This document shows positions 62,216 through 64,000 of a stretch of 64,000 nt of DNA, piece after piece. Source of the stretch: Candidatus Aminicenantota bacterium (GTDB taxonomy: Bacteria > Acidobacteriota > Aminicenantia > Aminicenantales > Saccharicenantaceae); assembly GCA_026393975.1 (NCBI GenBank), contig JAPKZD010000011.1, forward strand, positions 1 to 64,000, read 5' to 3'. A program made the translations under genes and the position numbers. The notes beneath the pieces are model-generated. The model worked only from the letters and a program-made list of their open reading frames with translations, searched no databases and was not told where the DNA came from. Numbering within the stretch: the stretch's first letter is position 1; each line of letters begins with the position of its first letter.

Positions 62216-62869
62216 ATGATCAAAGACAACGTCACCGCGATCCTCGGGCAACTGCCGCCGGGCGTCGAGCTCGTCGCCGCCGCCAAGACGCGGACGGCTT
62301 CCGAGATCCTCGAGGCCATCGCGGCCGGCGTCGGGATCATCGGCGAGAACTACGTCCAGGAGGCGGCGGGCGTTTTTCCGGCCGTCGGCCGCCGGGCTCG
62401 CTGGCACTTCATCGGCCATCTCCAGACGAACAAGGTCAAGAGAGCCGTCGAGATCTTCGACCTCGTCGAGACCGTGGACTCGGTCGCCCTCGGCCGCGAG
62501 ATCGACCGGCGTTCGGCCGCGGCCGGCAAGACCATGGACGTGCTCATCGAGGTCAACAGCGGCCGTGAGCCCCAGAAAGCCGGCGTCCTTCCCGAGGAGG
62601 CCGAATCTCTCGTCCGGGCCCTGGCGGGCCTCCCCAACCTGCGCGTCCTGGGACTCATGACCATGGGCCCGTTCGAAGGCGATCCCGAAGATTCGCGTCC
62701 CTATTTCAAGGAAACAAAAAAGGTTTGGGATGAGCTGAAGGCGCTCGACATCCCGGGGGCCGAGATGCGGTACCTGTCCATGGGCATGACCAATTCCTGG
62801 CGGGTGGCCGTCGAAGAGGGGGCGACCATGGTCCGCATCGGCACGGCCATCTTCGGACCGCAAACCTGA
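62216..62869 (+). CDS. YggS family PLP homeostasis protein
   Basis: This 217 aa protein has the PLP lysine at residue 24 (VAAAKTRT) and the motifs GENYVQEA, WHFIGHLQTNKVK, GLMTMGP and LSMGMTNSW. YggS-type proteins bind PLP and buffer its level, and no catalytic reaction is established. I chose ATG 62216 because AGGAG lies 5 nt upstream; ATG 62189 is an in-frame alternative. It converges on rmuC. Confidence 0.94.
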   Translation: MIKDNVTAILGQLPPGVELVAAAKTRTASEILEAIAAGVGIIGENYVQEAAGVFPAVGRRARWHFIGHLQTNKVKRAVEIFDLVETVDSVALGREIDRRSAAAGKTMDVLIEVNSGREPQKAGVLPEEAESLVRALAGLPNLRVLGLMTMGPFEGDPEDSRPYFKETKKVWDELKALDIPGAEMRYLSMGMTNSWRVAVEEGATMVRIGTAIFGPQT

Positions 62870-62885
62870 AGCCCTGGAACGCGCC

Positions 62886-64000
62886 CTACCTCGGCCCTTC
62901 TTTTTCCTCGGCTTCGTCGAGGGCCTGCACTTCGGCCTCGCCCAGGGCGATTTCAGGCTCGATCCCTTTCAGCCGCCTGAGATCCTCGATCTTCTGGAGG
63001 GGCCGTTCGAGCTTGTTGCGGCGGGTCGTGGCGAGCTTCTGGAATTCGTCCCGGGCGTCGTCGATCTTGCGGCCCATGTTGTCCATGGACTTGCAGAACT
63101 TCTCCCACTCCTTGTTGAAGCCGCCGATGAGCCGGAGCATGTCGTTGGCCGCCTTGGCTGTGCTGAAGTTGTCCATGGCCTGGCGGATGACGGCCAGGAT
63201 GGCGAAGAGGGTGAACGGGGAACAGAGGATGACCTTGTTCCGCAGGGCCTCGTCGATGATGACGGGGTCGTTCTGGTTGATGAAGGCGTAGACCTGTTCG
63301 TTGGGGATGAAGACGAGGACGTAGTCCAGGGTCTCGTCGTCGGGGTTGATGTAGTCGCGGGTCGTGACTTCTTTGATCCGGCTCCGGACGTCCCTCAGGA
63401 ACTGGCCCTTGTGGACCTCGCGCTCCATGTCGTTTTCTGTCTCGAGGTATCGGAGGTAGCTGTTCAGGGGGAACTTGACGTCCATGTTGACCTTCCGGCC
63501 CTGGGGCAGCTGGAAGGTGTAGTCGGGACGCGACCCCGCCCCTTCGAGGGTCTTCTGCCTGAGATAATTGACTCCCTCGATGAACCCGGATAGCTGGAGG
63601 ACGTCCTCGGCCATCCGCTCTCCCCACATGCCCCGGGCCTTGGTGCTGACCAGAGCCTGGCGAAGGTGGTTGGCCGTGTCTTGGAGCTTGGCCGTCTGTT
63701 CCGCGGCCGTTTTCAGGTGGGCGGACAGCTCGCCGTACTTCTGGACGCGTTCCTTCTCGAACCCGGCGACGACATCCTGCATTTTCTGGAGGTCGCCCCG
63801 CATGGATTCGAGGGTCTGGTCGATCAGCTTCTTTTTCCCTTCGAGGTCCTTTTCGCCGGACTGGGTCTGCTGGCCGAGCACGGACCCAGCCAGCTTCATG
63901 AACTCCTCCGAGTTCGTCTTCAGGGCCGCGAGGGATAGCGAGCCCATGGAGTCCTTGACCCGGCCGAGGATGACCTCGATGTCCTTGACCTTCTCGTTTT
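62886..64000 (-). CDS. rmuC: DNA recombination protein RmuC (partial, runs off the window)
   Basis: At least 371 residues lie within the window and the frame stays open to the right edge. The RmuC core has RGMWGERMAEDVL, QKTLEGAGSRPDYTFQLP, VNMDVKFPLNSYLRYL and FIPNEQVYAFI. An N-terminal coiled coil (SGEKDLEGKKKLIDQTLESM) precedes it. The family is linked to limiting inversion of short repeats and shows restriction-endonuclease-like folds. The N terminus is outside the window. Confidence 0.93.
   Translation of the reverse strand, partial: NEKVKDIEVILGRVKDSMGSLSLAALKTNSEEFMKLAGSVLGQQTQSGEKDLEGKKKLIDQTLESMRGDLQKMQDVVAGFEKERVQKYGELSAHLKTAAEQTAKLQDTANHLRQALVSTKARGMWGERMAEDVLQLSGFIEGVNYLRQKTLEGAGSRPDYTFQLPQGRKVNMDVKFPLNSYLRYLETENDMEREVHKGQFLRDVRSRIKEVTTRDYINPDDETLDYVLVFIPNEQVYAFINQNDPVIIDEALRNKVILCSPFTLFAILAVIRQAMDNFSTAKAANDMLRLIGGFNKEWEKFCKSMDNMGRKIDDARDEFQKLATTRRNKLERPLQKIEDLRRLKGIEPEIALGEAEVQALDEAEEKEGPR

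Overview
The window is about 64% GC by eye and gene-dense. Genes lie in tight same-strand runs with many 1-11 nt start/stop overlaps. A TonB-type protein, lipoprotein-like glycoside hydrolases, Tat signals, an alpha2beta2 glycyl-tRNA synthetase and a large SRP RNA point to a Gram-negative-type, mostly anaerobic, polysaccharide-using bacterium. Acidobacteriota or Candidatus Aminicenantes is my best guess; this is inference from gene content only, with no marker phylogeny.

Layout. 1-2.8 kb: pyrR-pyrC-rnc operon (+). 2.8-4.7 kb: DUF6599 secreted protein and AI-2E-type permease (-). 4.9-9.1 kb: DUF362 protein, Tat-tagged AmmeMemoRadiSam-type radical SAM enzyme, and a membrane-embedded spermidine-synthase-like protein (+). 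9.1-9.4 kb: a strongly palindromic non-coding element. 9.4-12 kb: TonB-like protein, an unknown secreted protein and a PilZ protein (+). 12-19.3 kb: the operon gcvT-gcvH-gcvPA-gcvPB-glyQ-glyS (-), joining glycine cleavage to glycine tRNA charging. 19.4-22.3 kb: a disturbed region in which about 360 bp of the argS 5' end is present twice around a decayed HD-GYP sensor, a second HD-GYP fragment, a gene scrap and a REP-like repeat. 22-29.5 kb: full-length argS, a Gld-type ABC export module with DUF4340, and a mutY-mutT fusion lacking a canonical start codon (+).

29.5-46.3 kb is a carbohydrate and sugar-acid region. It holds a flavodiiron protein, an HGSNAT-like acyltransferase and a GH20 lipoprotein (-). 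Divergent from these are an M20 hydrolase, a Gfo/Idh/MocA dehydrogenase, a class III aminotransferase, a broken mannonate-oxidoreductase-like SDR, a zinc dehydrogenase and GH5 (+). Then come GNAT, a membrane protein, DUF1846 and a GH106-like lipoprotein (-). 46.4-48.3 kb is a serine-decoding cluster: tRNA-Ser(GCU), a helix-hairpin-helix protein, tRNA-Ser(UGA) and serS (-). 48.4-50.2 kb: corrinoid adenosyltransferase, zincin and DapA-family lyase (+), then a large SRP RNA (-). 50.6-54.7 kb: Tat-tagged aldo/keto reductase with Fe-S clusters and an M14 carboxypeptidase fusion (+). 54.7-62 kb (-): a broken BaiN-type flavoprotein, ACT protein, GlcD-type oxidase, nuclease, transketolase and dGTPase. 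62.2-64 kb: YggS (+) and rmuC (-, running off the window).

No single textbook novel system (defence island, CRISPR, prophage) is visible. The least explained parts are the palindromic element near 9.2 kb, the argS duplication with its contents, and three genes broken by short out-of-frame internal deletions that remove conserved cores (HD-GYP, SDR, flavoprotein). The deletions could be real decay or assembly collapse.
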